DNA of 11,245 nt from Phoronis ovalis. Taxonomy: Eukaryota; Phoronida; Phoronidae. The stretch is from the NCBI GenBank assembly GCA_028565635.1, contig JAOXYB010055079.1, forward strand, positions 1 through 11,245. Direction: 5' to 3'. Below are positions 1 through 8,184 of the stretch, one piece after another. The first letter of the stretch is position 1, and every line of letters begins with the position of its first letter. The notes under the pieces are model-generated. The model had not been told where the DNA came from. It made no database searches and was given only the letters and a program-made list of their open reading frames with translations. The translations under genes and the position numbers were made by a program.

Positions 1-72
1 ATTATATCTGAATAGAGTGACTCAATTAGGCCGATACACAATAGAAAACTCAAATAGAATACTATGTGGCCG

Positions 73-132
73 TTACACACACACTGATGCTATGTTACTT
101 ACTGAGGTCGCTACTGATGGGTGAGCACCTTA
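73..132 (-). pseudogene. In-frame remnant of the 31st TPR beyond the stop codon
   Basis: The TAA at 132-130 lies where other units have the second Gly-Glu codon pair of HGEG. The same frame then continues GAHPSVAT and SVSNIASV, eighteen codons of normal TPR second half, before TAA at 75-73. Similarity to the array ends here. So the stop arose inside a repeat that once read further, or this is where the array was cut. No AATAAA-type poly(A) signal is visible on the minus strand in 1-72. Confidence 0.7.
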
Positions 133-3100
133 ATCACGAATCTGCCTCCTCATTTGCAATGACTGTTGGTTATAGGTCAGTGCACTGTCATAATCCCCTT
201 GTTCTTCATACACTGATGCTATGTTACTTAATGAGGCGGCTAATGACGGGTGAGCACCTTCACCATGAATCTGTCTCTTCACTTGCAATGACTGTTGGTT
301 ATAGCTCAGTGCACTGTCATAATCCCCTTGTGCTTTATACACTGATGCTATGTTGTTTAATGAGGCGGCTACTGACGAGTGAGCACCTTCGCCATGAATC
401 TGTCTCCACATTTCCAATGACTGTTGGTTATAGGTCAGTGCTTTATCATAATGCCCTTGGGCTTTATACACAGATGCTATGTTGTTTAATGAGGTGGCTA
501 CTGATGGATGAGCACCTTCACCATGAATCTGTCTATCCATTTCCAATGTCTGTTGGATATAGGTTAGTGCACTATCATAATGCCTTTGTGCTTTATACAC
601 TGATGCTATGTTGTTTAATGACTCGGCTACTGACCTGTGAGCAACTTCGCCATGAATCTGTCTTCTCATTTCCAATGACTGTTGGTTATAGGTCATTGCA
701 CTGGCATAATCCCCTTGTTCTTCATACACTGATGCAATGTTGTGTAATGAGGTGGCTACTGATGGATGAGCACCTTCACCATGAACCTCTATCCTCATTT
801 CCAGTGACTGTTGGTTATAGGTCAGTGCACTGTCATAATGCCTTTGTGCTTCATACACTGATGCTATGTTACTTAATGAGGTGGCTACTGACGGGTGAGC
901 ACCTTCACCATGAATCTGTCTCTCCATTTCCAATGACTGTTGGTAATAGGTCAGTGCACTGTCATAATTCCCTTGTGCTTCATACACTACTGCTATGTTG
1001 TTTAACGAGGCAGCTACTGACGGGTGAGCACCTTCGCCATGAATCTGTCTCCTCATTTCTAATGACTGTTGGTTATAGGTCAATGCACTGTCATAATCCC
1101 CTTGTTCTTCATACACTGATGCTATGTTGTTTAATGAGGTGGCTACTGACGGGTGAGCACCTTCGCCATGAATCTCTATCCTCATTTCCAATGACTGTTG
1201 GTTATAGGTCAGTGCACTGTCGTAATCCCCTTGTTCTGCATACACTGATGCTATTTGGTCTAATGAGGCAGCAACTGTTGGATGATCACCTTTGCTATAA
1301 ATCTGTCTCCTCATTTCCAATGACTGTTGGTTATAGGTCAGTGCACTATCATAATGCCCTTGTGCTTCATACACTGATGCTATGTTATTTAATGAGGTGG
1401 CTACTGACGGGTGAGCACCTTCACCATGAATCTGTCTCTCCATTTCCAATGACTGTTGGTTACAGGTCAGTGCACTGTCATAATCCCCTTTTGCTTGATA
1501 CACTAATGCTATGTTGTTTAATGACGCGGCTACTGACGGGTGAGCACCTTCGCCATGAATCTGTCTCCTCATTTCCAATGACTGTTGGTTATAGGTCAGT
1601 GCACTGCCATAATGCCCTTGTTCTGCATACACTGATGCTATGTTGTGCAACGAGGTGGCTACTGATGGATGAGCACCTTTGCCATGAATCTGTAGCCTCA
1701 TTTCCAATGATTGTTGGTTATAGGTCAGTGCACTGTCATAATGACCTTGTGCTTCATACACTGATGCTATGTTACTTAATGAGGTGGCTACTGACGGGTC
1801 AGAACCTTCGCCATGAATCTGTCTCCTAATTTGCAAAGACTGTTGGTTATAGGTCAGTGCACTGTCATAATCCCCTTTTGCTTTGTACACTGATGCTATG
1901 TTGTTTAATGAGGCGGCTACTGACGGGTGAGCATCTTCACCATGAATCTGTCTTTTCACTTCCAATGACTGTTGGTTATAGGTCAGTGCACTGTCATATT
2001 CCCCTTGTTCTGCATACAATGATGCTATGTTGTGTAATGAGGCGGCTACTGATGGATGAGCACCTTCACCATGAATTTCTATCCTCATTTCCAATAACTG
2101 TTGGTTATAGGTCAGTGCACTGTCATAATTCCCTTGTTCTGCACACACTGATGCCATGTTACTTAATGAGGTGGCTACTGACGGGTGAGCACCTTCGCCA
2201 TGAATCTGTCTCCACATTTCAAATGACTGTTGGTTATAGGTCAGTGCACTGTCATAATCCCGTTGTTCTTCATACACTGATGCTATTTTACTTAATGAGG
2301 CGGCTAATGACGGGTGAGCACCTTCACCATGAATCTGTCTCTCCATTTCAAATGACTGTTGGTTATAGGTCAGTGCACTGTCATAATCCCCTTTTGCTTT
2401 ATACACCAATGCTATGTTGTTTAATGAGGCGACTACTGACGGGTGAGCACCTTCACCACGAATCTGTCTCTCCATTTCCAATGATTGTTGGTTATAGGTC
2501 AGTGCACTGTCATAGTCCCCTTGTGCTCCATACACTAATGCTATGTTGTGTAATGAGGCGGCTACTGACGGATGAGCACCTTCGCCATAAATCTGTCTCT
2601 TCATTTGCAATGACTGTTGGTTATAGGTCAGTGCGCTGTCATAATGTCCTTGTTCTTCATACACTGATGCTATGTTGTGTAATGAGGCGGCTACTGATGG
2701 ATGAGCACCTCCACCATGAATCTGTCTCTCCATTTCCAATGACTGTTGATTATAGGTCAGTGCACTGTCATAATGTCCTTGTGCTGCATACACTGATGCT
2801 ATGTTACATAATGAGGTGGCTACTGACGGGTGAGCACCTTCGCCATGAATCTGTCTTTTCATTTCCAATGACTGCTGGTTATACGTCAGTGCACTGTCAT
2901 AATCCCCTTGTGCTTCATACACTGATGCTATGTTACATAATGAGGAGGCTACTGACGGGTGAGAACCTTCACCATGAACCTGTCTCTCCATTTCCAACGA
3001 CTGCTGGTTATAGGTCAGTGCACTGTCATAATGTCCTTGTGCTTCATAAACTGATGCTATGTTGTGTAATGAGCTGGCTACTGATGGGTGAGCACCTTCA

Positions 3101-4068
3101 CCATGAATCTGTCTCCACATTTCCAATGACTGTTGGTTACAGGTCAGTGCACTGTCATAATCCCCCTGTGCTTTATACACTAATGCTATGTTGTTTAATG
3201 AGGCGGCTACTGGCGGGTGTGCACCTTCACCATGAATGTGTCTATCCATTTCTAATGACTGTTGGTTATAGGTCAGTGCACTGTCATAATCCCCTTTTGC
3301 TTGATACACTAATGCTATGTTACTTAATGAGATGGCTACTGACGGGTGAGCACCTTCACCATGAATCTGTCTATCCATTTCCAATGACTGTTGGTTATAG
3401 GTCAGTGCACTGTCATAATCCCCTTGTGCGTTATACACTGATGCTATGTTGTTTAGTGAGGCGGATACTGACGGGTGAGCACCTTCGCCATGAATCTGTC
3501 TACTCATTTTCAATGACTGTTGGTTATAGGTCAGTGCACTGTCATAATCCCCTTGTTCTTCATACACTGATGCTATGTTACTTAATGAGGTGGCTACTGA
3601 CGGGTGAGCACCTTCACCATGAATCTGTCTCTTCATTTCCAATGACTGTTGGTTATAGGTCAGTGCACTGTCATAATCCCCTTTTGCTTTATACACTAAT
3701 GCTATGTTGTTTAATGAGATGGCTACTGACGGGTGAGCTCCTTCACCATGAATCTGTCTCCTCATTTCCAATGACTGTTGGTTATAGGTCAGTGCACTGT
3801 CATAATCCCCTTGTTCTTCATACAATGATGCTATGTTACTTAATGAGGCGGCTAATGACGGGTGAGCACCTTCACCATGAATCTGTCTCTCCATTTCCAA
3901 TGACTGTTGGTTACAGGTCAGTGCACTGTCATAATCCCCTTTTGCTTGATACACTAATGCTATGTTGTTTAATGAGCCGGCTACTGACGGGTGAGCACCT
4001 TCACCATAAATCTGTCTCCACATTTCCAATGACTGTTGGTTATATGTTAGTGCAGAATTATATTCACC
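130..4068 (-). repeat. 129-bp tandem repeat array coding about 30.5 TPRs
   Basis: The array begins at Gly410 (codon 4068-4066) and has thirty complete 43-residue units plus 22 residues of a 31st. The unit consensus starts GDYDSALTYNQQSLEM, continues RRQIHGEGAHPSVA and ends TSLNNIASVYEAQ. It is a helix-turn-helix TPR of the kinesin-light-chain/nephrocystin-3 type, whose usual unit is 42 residues; here one residue is added in the GEGAHP loop. The period is exactly 129 bp at every junction I measured (122, 251, 380, 509, 638). Synonymous bases are also largely shared between units, so the array has been amplified or homogenised recently. Homogeneity fades inside the first unit (above about 4045) and at about position 76. 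Arrays like this bind peptides or proteins along a superhelix. Confidence 0.95.
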
Positions 4069-5295
4069 TAGGTCTGCACAAACTGTGCCTATTTTTGTTA
4101 ATAAAAGTGCATATTTTTGCCTATTTCCTTCATCGCCTAGTGATGTACTTATGTAGTCTAAAGCTTTCTTAAAATACTTAAAAGCATCTTTATGCTTAAG
4201 AAGCTTGTAATAAATGTCTCCATGCAGCTCTTCATTTTTGTCATAAAAATCATTGTATCTTAATATTTTGTTAATTTGCTGAAGATATGTTTCATTTTCA
4301 CAAGTTTCCTCTTTTAAACACTGTAACAAAGCTAACACAGTAAAGTAATAACGAAAAATAAGGTCAGTAAAACCCACATTGTAAATCTTTCTCTTTTCTT
4401 GAGACTGACTTGAATTCATAATAGGCTCCAAGAAACTAATTTTTTCTTTTTGACCTTCATTCTTCATGTATGTTATTAACCGTAATAAAACAGCAACTGT
4501 CACAGCCATTTGTAGGTTATGACATCCTTCCTTTGTCAGTAGAGATTCGGACACCATTTCTTCAAGCAAATCCCAAGGAGTATTGTGATCTAAGTTAAAG
4601 ATTAGTTTAAAACCATTTGTGACTATTGTAGGAAGTCTATATATTTCTTTCTTCACATCTTGCAGCACACTTTTTTCGTCCGGATTGAGCATTCTTAGTT
4701 CATTTTCATATTTTTCTATATCATGTTTCAACATTTCTACACCATACTGTTTAATATTTGTTTTATTACCAGCCAGTTTGCTAAAATGAATAAAACAATC
4801 TAAAATGTGTTTGCTCCCATCTATAAAGGTAACAGTTCGTAATATTTCTCCCAGGTGATATCCTTCTTTCAAGGAAACATCATACTCTAAGTACTTCGCC
4901 ATACTAGCTGGTGACTGTATCAGTTCAATTCCTGCTTTACTGATTCTGTCTGGTCTTCCTAAGGGAGTTTTGCAAGCCCATGGCATGGCTCCATCTAGAG
5001 AAAATCCGTTAACGGATATATAGTCAAAATACCAGCTACCATGTTCAGAATCAAAATCATTTAAACTTTTTATTCCCACTGCAGGCAAAAGTGTTTCACC
5101 TAGATTTAATACAAAGATGTTAAATAAATTAGTAAGATTCCGGAAATACTGTTTATCAGCACCTTTATCATTTTCAACAAGAATAACAAATTCAAAATCA
5201 GAATAAGGTGTAATTTCCTCTCTTGCGAGTGAGCCTAGGCCACCGATAGCATATTTTTGTGGTGCTGGACCAAGCAAAGCTGTACATTCTTTCAA
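130..5295 (-). CDS. Nucleotidyltransferase-TPR repeat protein, main part of large exon
   Basis: An open frame of about 1720 codons with no internal stop. Residues 15-39 carry a nucleotidyltransferase signature: Gly21-Ser22, a ten-residue spacer, then Asp33-x-Glu35 between hydrophobic residues, close to the GlnD/DUF294-type proteins. A segment around residues 96-114 (SLDG, then PLGR) may supply the third acidic residue (Asp101). Residues 115-350 are helical, 354-409 look like a degenerate capping TPR, and 410-1721 are about 30.5 TPRs of 43 residues. The nominal first codon is TTG, and an in-frame TGA lies a short way upstream, so this is not a true start. The reading frame should continue from the overlapping frame at 5292-5788 after a one-base shift. 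The last codons fall in a TPR cut by TAA at 130-132. The expected location is cytosolic or membrane-tethered. Substrate and partner are unknown. It could be a recent pseudogene, or the shift could be an assembly error. Confidence 0.85.
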   Translation of the reverse strand: MKECTALLGPAPQKYAIGGLGSLAREEITPYSDFEFVILVENDKGADKQYFRNLTNLFNIFVLNLGETLLPAVGIKSLNDFDSEHGSWYFDYISVNGFSLDGAMPWACKTPLGRPDRISKAGIELIQSPASMAKYLEYDVSLKEGYHLGEILRTVTFIDGSKHILDCFIHFSKLAGNKTNIKQYGVEMLKHDIEKYENELRMLNPDEKSVLQDVKKEIYRLPTIVTNGFKLIFNLDHNTPWDLLEEMVSESLLTKEGCHNLQMAVTVAVLLRLITYMKNEGQKEKISFLEPIMNSSQSQEKRKIYNVGFTDLIFRYYFTVLALLQCLKEETCENETYLQQINKILRYNDFYDKNEELHGDIYYKLLKHKDAFKYFKKALDYISTSLGDEGNRQKYALLLTKIGTVCADLGEYNSALTYNQQSLEMWRQIYGEGAHPSVAGSLNNIALVYQAKGDYDSALTCNQQSLEMERQIHGEGAHPSLAASLSNIASLYEEQGDYDSALTYNQQSLEMRRQIHGEGAHPSVAISLNNIALVYKAKGDYDSALTYNQQSLEMKRQIHGEGAHPSVATSLSNIASVYEEQGDYDSALTYNQQSLKMSRQIHGEGAHPSVSASLNNIASVYNAQGDYDSALTYNQQSLEMDRQIHGEGAHPSVAISLSNIALVYQAKGDYDSALTYNQQSLEMDRHIHGEGAHPPVAASLNNIALVYKAQGDYDSALTCNQQSLEMWRQIHGEGAHPSVASSLHNIASVYEAQGHYDSALTYNQQSLEMERQVHGEGSHPSVASSLCNIASVYEAQGDYDSALTYNQQSLEMKRQIHGEGAHPSVATSLCNIASVYAAQGHYDSALTYNQQSLEMERQIHGGGAHPSVAASLHNIASVYEEQGHYDSALTYNQQSLQMKRQIYGEGAHPSVAASLHNIALVYGAQGDYDSALTYNQQSLEMERQIRGEGAHPSVVASLNNIALVYKAKGDYDSALTYNQQSFEMERQIHGEGAHPSLAASLSKIASVYEEQRDYDSALTYNQQSFEMWRQIHGEGAHPSVATSLSNMASVCAEQGNYDSALTYNQQLLEMRIEIHGEGAHPSVAASLHNIASLYAEQGEYDSALTYNQQSLEVKRQIHGEDAHPSVAASLNNIASVYKAKGDYDSALTYNQQSLQIRRQIHGEGSDPSVATSLSNIASVYEAQGHYDSALTYNQQSLEMRLQIHGKGAHPSVATSLHNIASVYAEQGHYGSALTYNQQSLEMRRQIHGEGAHPSVAASLNNIALVYQAKGDYDSALTCNQQSLEMERQIHGEGAHPSVATSLNNIASVYEAQGHYDSALTYNQQSLEMRRQIYSKGDHPTVAASLDQIASVYAEQGDYDSALTYNQQSLEMRIEIHGEGAHPSVATSLNNIASVYEEQGDYDSALTYNQQSLEMRRQIHGEGAHPSVAASLNNIAVVYEAQGNYDSALTYYQQSLEMERQIHGEGAHPSVATSLSNIASVYEAQRHYDSALTYNQQSLEMRIEVHGEGAHPSVATSLHNIASVYEEQGDYASAMTYNQQSLEMRRQIHGEVAHRSVAESLNNIASVYKAQRHYDSALTYIQQTLEMDRQIHGEGAHPSVATSLNNIASVYKAQGHYDKALTYNQQSLEMWRQIHGEGAHSSVAASLNNIASVYKAQGDYDSALSYNQQSLQVKRQIHGEGAHPSLAASLSNIASVYEEQGDYDSALTYNQQSLQMRRQIRD
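4954..5253 (-). other. Nucleotidyltransferase-fold core (GlnD/DUF294-like) of the large protein
   Basis: The encoded residues (15-114 of the main frame) read KYAIGGLGSLARE, then PYSDFEF, matching the Pol-beta superfamily pattern hG[GS]...Dh[DE]h, in which the two acidic residues bind metal. The Ala-Arg-Glu and Pro-Tyr-Ser-Asp pieces resemble the GlnD uridylyltransferase and DUF294 branches. Both metal-binding acids (Asp33 and Glu35) are intact. The third carboxylate is not certain; Asp101 in SLDG is my candidate. So the domain may be catalytically competent. The substrate cannot be told from sequence. The fold is shared by nucleotide-second-messenger synthases, protein uridylyltransferases and antitoxin-like enzymes. 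Confidence 0.7.
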
Positions 5296-5788
5296 AATAC
5301 TTCTAGTATGAATTCTTTCATGCCTTCAGCTACTTCATGACACAATTTCCTAGTATTATGAATAATTTTCTTCTCTTGAAGAATCCGGACTGGGTCTCTG
5401 CCATCTTTGTCATAATTCTGCTTTGCATCTTTCCATACGGTTTCTGTTCTTTTGGAAATTCTGCTACGCAAATCGTAAATATCAGCCTTAAATTTGTCAG
5501 CAAGAGCAAGAGGAACCAAATCCTTTTTACAACTAACAAATTTTAGGAAATCATGTTCATTCTCTGTCATATCTAAATTTATTTCCTGTTTTTTGTTTTC
5601 ATCACTTGTTCGAATTTTCGCAGAATTAAACAATGCTGATGCCTTTATAAACAGTGTTGACCCATTCTTTACACTGTCACAAGATACTCCTCGTTGGTGG
5701 TAAATGAGTCCCATTTCTTTCAAAATGTCTGCTTCAATTTCTAAATCAGTACTGTTTATTTGGCGTAGCTTTTCAGCAAGTTCTAATT
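5292..5788 (-). CDS. N-terminal helical segment of the nucleotidyltransferase-TPR protein (same exon, other frame)
   Basis: An open frame of about 165 codons that ends in TGA at 5294-5292, just where the nucleotidyltransferase frame begins. It has no usable ATG near its 5' end. Instead it is preceded by a pyrimidine/T-rich tract ending in CAG at 5791-5789, so I start the exon at 5788, in phase 1. The product is charged and helical (ELAEKL near the start; a KASALFNSAKIR stretch mid-way). From memory of invertebrate proteins with this architecture, a TPR-like helical region of this sort often precedes the nucleotidyltransferase fold, but I could not align it. The final residues (EFILEVF) read naturally into KECTALLG of the next frame if one base is added in the T-run, so I treat both frames as one gene interrupted by an indel. 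Confidence 0.75.
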
Positions 5789-5816
5789 CTGCAACAAAAC
5801 AACAATGCAATTTATC
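5789..5816 (-). promoter_or_regulatory. Splice acceptor and branch-point-like site before the large exon
   Basis: On the minus strand the bases before 5788 read TTGCATTGTTGTTTTGTTGCAG, a T-rich tract with a CAG end at 5791-5789. A TTGAT branch-point-like motif has its A at 5815, about 26 bases from the AG. The downstream coding frame is phase 1 here. Upstream the frame meets a TAG within about 15 bases of the TTG at 5810, so coding must enter by splicing. Confidence 0.6.
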
Positions 5817-6594
5817 AATAGTCTACAGTTTAAATCACTAAAAGTTTTTCCTGTACATTGCATGGGGTCTAAATTATAATGAGGTTACATAAGGAAGGCA
5901 TAGTACTTGTCTGGCTTGAATCTCATTATGTTTATATTAAGGAGACCTCTTGTGGTATATCAGAGATACTAAAGTGGTGACATCAGCAAACGAAAATCGG
6001 TGAAATCTCTCCAATTCAATATACACGCGATATTTTATTTGCATTTAGGGAATGGTCATTATGGCATAGGAGCCGACAAGGGGGGGTCATGGATTTATGA
6101 CCATCTCACACTTTAAGGTGTCTAATGTTGAAAAAAGGAAATATAGTGCGTTCGAATGAGTTCGAACGAATAACATCAAGGATTATCCAAAATATATTAT
6201 TTTAAGCTAAACTAGGTATTAATTTAGTTTACATAAAAAATTGTGGGTTAACATAACTTTAATATACCTATTAACACCTTTCTTCATAATGAGTTGCTAC
6301 AAATTGTGAAATTTCCTGCTTAGCACAATAAAAGGGAAGATTTTCTTTGTAGGTCTAATGAAATCCTGAATACATTGTTTCTTTATTTGTCACAGATAAT
6401 CTAGTTACATCCATGATATCTTCAATTAAGGTATAACTGAAAACTTCCTTTCCCACCATTGCGGCTCAGCTGCCCACTTCAATTGCCACTTTCTGAGACC
6501 TTTCTCTGAGACCGTTGCAAGCATGCAATTTACGACCACTGACCAGAGATCTACTGCCTCGTACGTAGTACACCTAAAAAAAATTAACGGTCGG
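5817..6594. other. Non-coding, inferred intron (promoter-proximal to acceptor)
   Basis: No ORF or RNA gene is supported here. A run of seven G lies at 6080-6086. A short 10-bp tandem, GTTCGAATGA then GTTCGAACGA, sits at 6150-6169 and contains two TTCGAA palindromes. It slightly resembles a tRNA B box, but no A box or acceptor stem accompanies it. The rest is AT-rich without pattern. Confidence 0.5.
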
Positions 6595-7058
6595 CCGGTT
6601 CGGTTTGGTTCCTCAAGGCTGGTTAATACTCTAAAGCCTGCAGCCGGTTAGAAATTAGCCGTTTTGTAATCCATTAAGTAATTAAAAGTTTTTGTTTGTA
6701 AATTATTTAATTCAACTTAGCTGAATTGTATGCGGGCACAAAGTACGAAGCTCCAGTGCGGTGGGAATGTTCGTCAAATTTAAACCGCAACTATATTAAA
6801 CATCGATTTTCTACAGGATTACTAGATTCTAACACCGTCATGCTATCTGTTTAATATTGTATTCATCATGTAATCATCTAGAATTTTAGCGCTTGTTTTA
6901 TAAAGCAGTTCAAGCTAGTATCATGGAAAATGTGTGTCAAGTGATAATTGGAATAGCTAAAGATGATGATGATGATGAGACAAGCGTGAGTGAAATTCTA
7001 TTTTAAACGAGAAAGGCTACAATCTATCTTTAGCTACTATTTAGAGGGAAAGAAGTAG

Positions 7059-7400
7059 GCATTTCACTTGGGCAGCCTACCAGATATTGCCAGCAAATCT
7101 GGCAAACAACTGGAATGGGCAAAAGAATTGATAAGGCAAGCTAAAGAAATATTCAACGATGTAATTTCCTCAGATGAGAGGTTTATAAAACAGGAAACGG
7201 CGGTAAAGAAATGCTACCGAAGCATAGGTACGCGATCCAGCTAAGCCAAAACCACGACCCAAACACCCTAAGGCTTATAAAGTACATGCCTTTTGTGTAG
7301 AGATCGTTGAAAAGGGTGCTGCCAATATTACAATTATATATTGAGTTATTGGACTATACACTTGTCCCATGTTTGAAAAAGAGATGGCAAGGCTTATGCA
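7059..7400 (+). pseudogene. Tc1/mariner-type transposase fossil
   Basis: Two plus-strand frames together match the middle of a Tc1-like DDE transposase. The first (7059-7241, ending at TAA 7242-7244) reads LEWAKELIRQAKEIF, then NDVISSDERF, corresponding to the family block of LEWAKE...F.NVIWTDE with its first catalytic Asp (codon 7173). The second, one frame over (7240-7341, TGA at 7342-7344), reads KPRPKHP, then KVH and KGAANITII, matching the KPKPKHP..KVHVW...RGAT region. Further weak similarity may run to about 7400. It is broken by a frameshift and stops and lacks the N-terminal DNA-binding region and the later Asp and Glu, so it is non-functional. It lies antisense to the host gene, inside the inferred intron. 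Confidence 0.7.
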
Positions 7401-8184
7401 GATACTAGTACCCCTATAATATCCTTCTTTTAAACGTCTTGTTATATTAATAAATTATGTCTATTGGAGAAGCTAGATCACAACATGTTTTAAAATTCTT
7501 TATGCTCGTCCAAATTTACTTTTGGTTTTATTTGTTAGTCAATGAATAAAAACATTGTTTTTTAACTTTTACAGTACTTAATTCGGTATATACAACTTTT
7601 TATTATGTACTTGTAAAGTACTATATTAACCTATTATTCCATTTACTAATACTATTACTCATATAACATCCTTCTTAACGCTTCGGTATTATAGAACAGA
7701 GTTATCAAAAAAACAAATATTGTATTTATTAGCGAAAATTACAATATTTTACATTAGTCAAGAAATTGTTTCGTAACTTTGCAGGAAAACAACCGAGCCA
7801 AACTGGTCTAGAGTCCTAAAAAACGAATTACTAAACAGCGCGGCCCGGTCTCACTGGCCTTCGTTGACTTTTTAAGCGATTCTGTATCGCCCAGTTGATT
7901 AATGGCTATTCCATCAGTTGTTTTACCGCTATTTCCTGTTTCAGTCACTCATTACATTGGATGGGCACTCAGGTATAAAGCAGGTACACCCATGCTCGTG
8001 AATGGTCTGACAAGAGACTCTAATTGAGTGGTCAATGGTTACCTCTAAACAAGACCACTATCAAAATGATACCCTACCCAAGACTAAAATTTCGGCAAAA
8101 AAAATCCCCATCCCCCTAAGTAAGCATCTCTCTAAATCAGAATTTCATTACCAAAAATTGATCATAAGCAAGGACAAGGCTTTT
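7401..8184. other. Non-coding, inferred intron with an AT-rich hairpin
   Basis: AT-rich DNA without a supportable gene. A perfect 10-bp inverted repeat, AAATATTGTA at 7715-7724 and its complement at 7740-7749, surrounds a 15-base loop. A 41-codon plus-strand ORF opens at 7902, but nothing recognisable is encoded and it is of chance length. A plus-strand donor-like AAGTAAGC lies near 8118, with no gene attached to it. Confidence 0.5.
7715..7749. repeat. Perfect 10-bp inverted repeat (hairpin)
   Basis: Arms AAATATTGTA (7715-7724) and TACAATATTT (7740-7749) pair exactly across a 15-base spacer. It is AT-only apart from one G-C pair per arm, so it is weak as an RNA structure. It lies inside the proposed transposon span and could be a subterminal feature of that element, or chance. 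Confidence 0.5.

Larger units (their letters stand above)
6595..7806 (+). mobile_element. Possible extent of decayed Tc1/mariner element
   Basis: The transposase fossil at 7059-7400 lies between two partly matching inverted segments. The left is CCGGTTCGGTTTGGTT at 6595-6610. The right, at 7791-7806, is the reverse complement of CCAGTTTGGCTCGGTT. Twelve of sixteen positions agree by eye, and a weaker match extends inward. The span of about 1.2 kb is normal for Tc1/mariner elements. No TA target duplication is clear. The termini are tentative; only the coding fossil is well supported. Confidence 0.3.

Noticed and set aside
76-4068. CRISPR-like regular repeat
   Set aside because: The 129-bp units are contiguous coding repeats with no spacers, in an animal-type gene.
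66-4172. Two very long plus-strand frames (587 and 771 codons) across the TPR array
   Set aside because: They are antisense shadows. A 129-bp unit that lacks a stop in one frame keeps that frame open through every copy. Their product is the same repetitive Cys/His/Leu-rich string, the first starts at GTG, and all family signal is on the minus strand.
5330-5703. Short 69-codon frames on both strands within the exon
   Set aside because: They overlap the helical coding segment in other frames and show no family features.
6146-6170. tRNA B-box-like GTTCGAA words
   Set aside because: No A box, anticodon arm or acceptor stem can be folded around them. They form a short 10-bp tandem instead.
7902-8027. 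41-codon plus-strand ORF beginning MAIPSVVLPLF
   Set aside because: The length is within chance and there is no recognisable domain, splice or promoter support.
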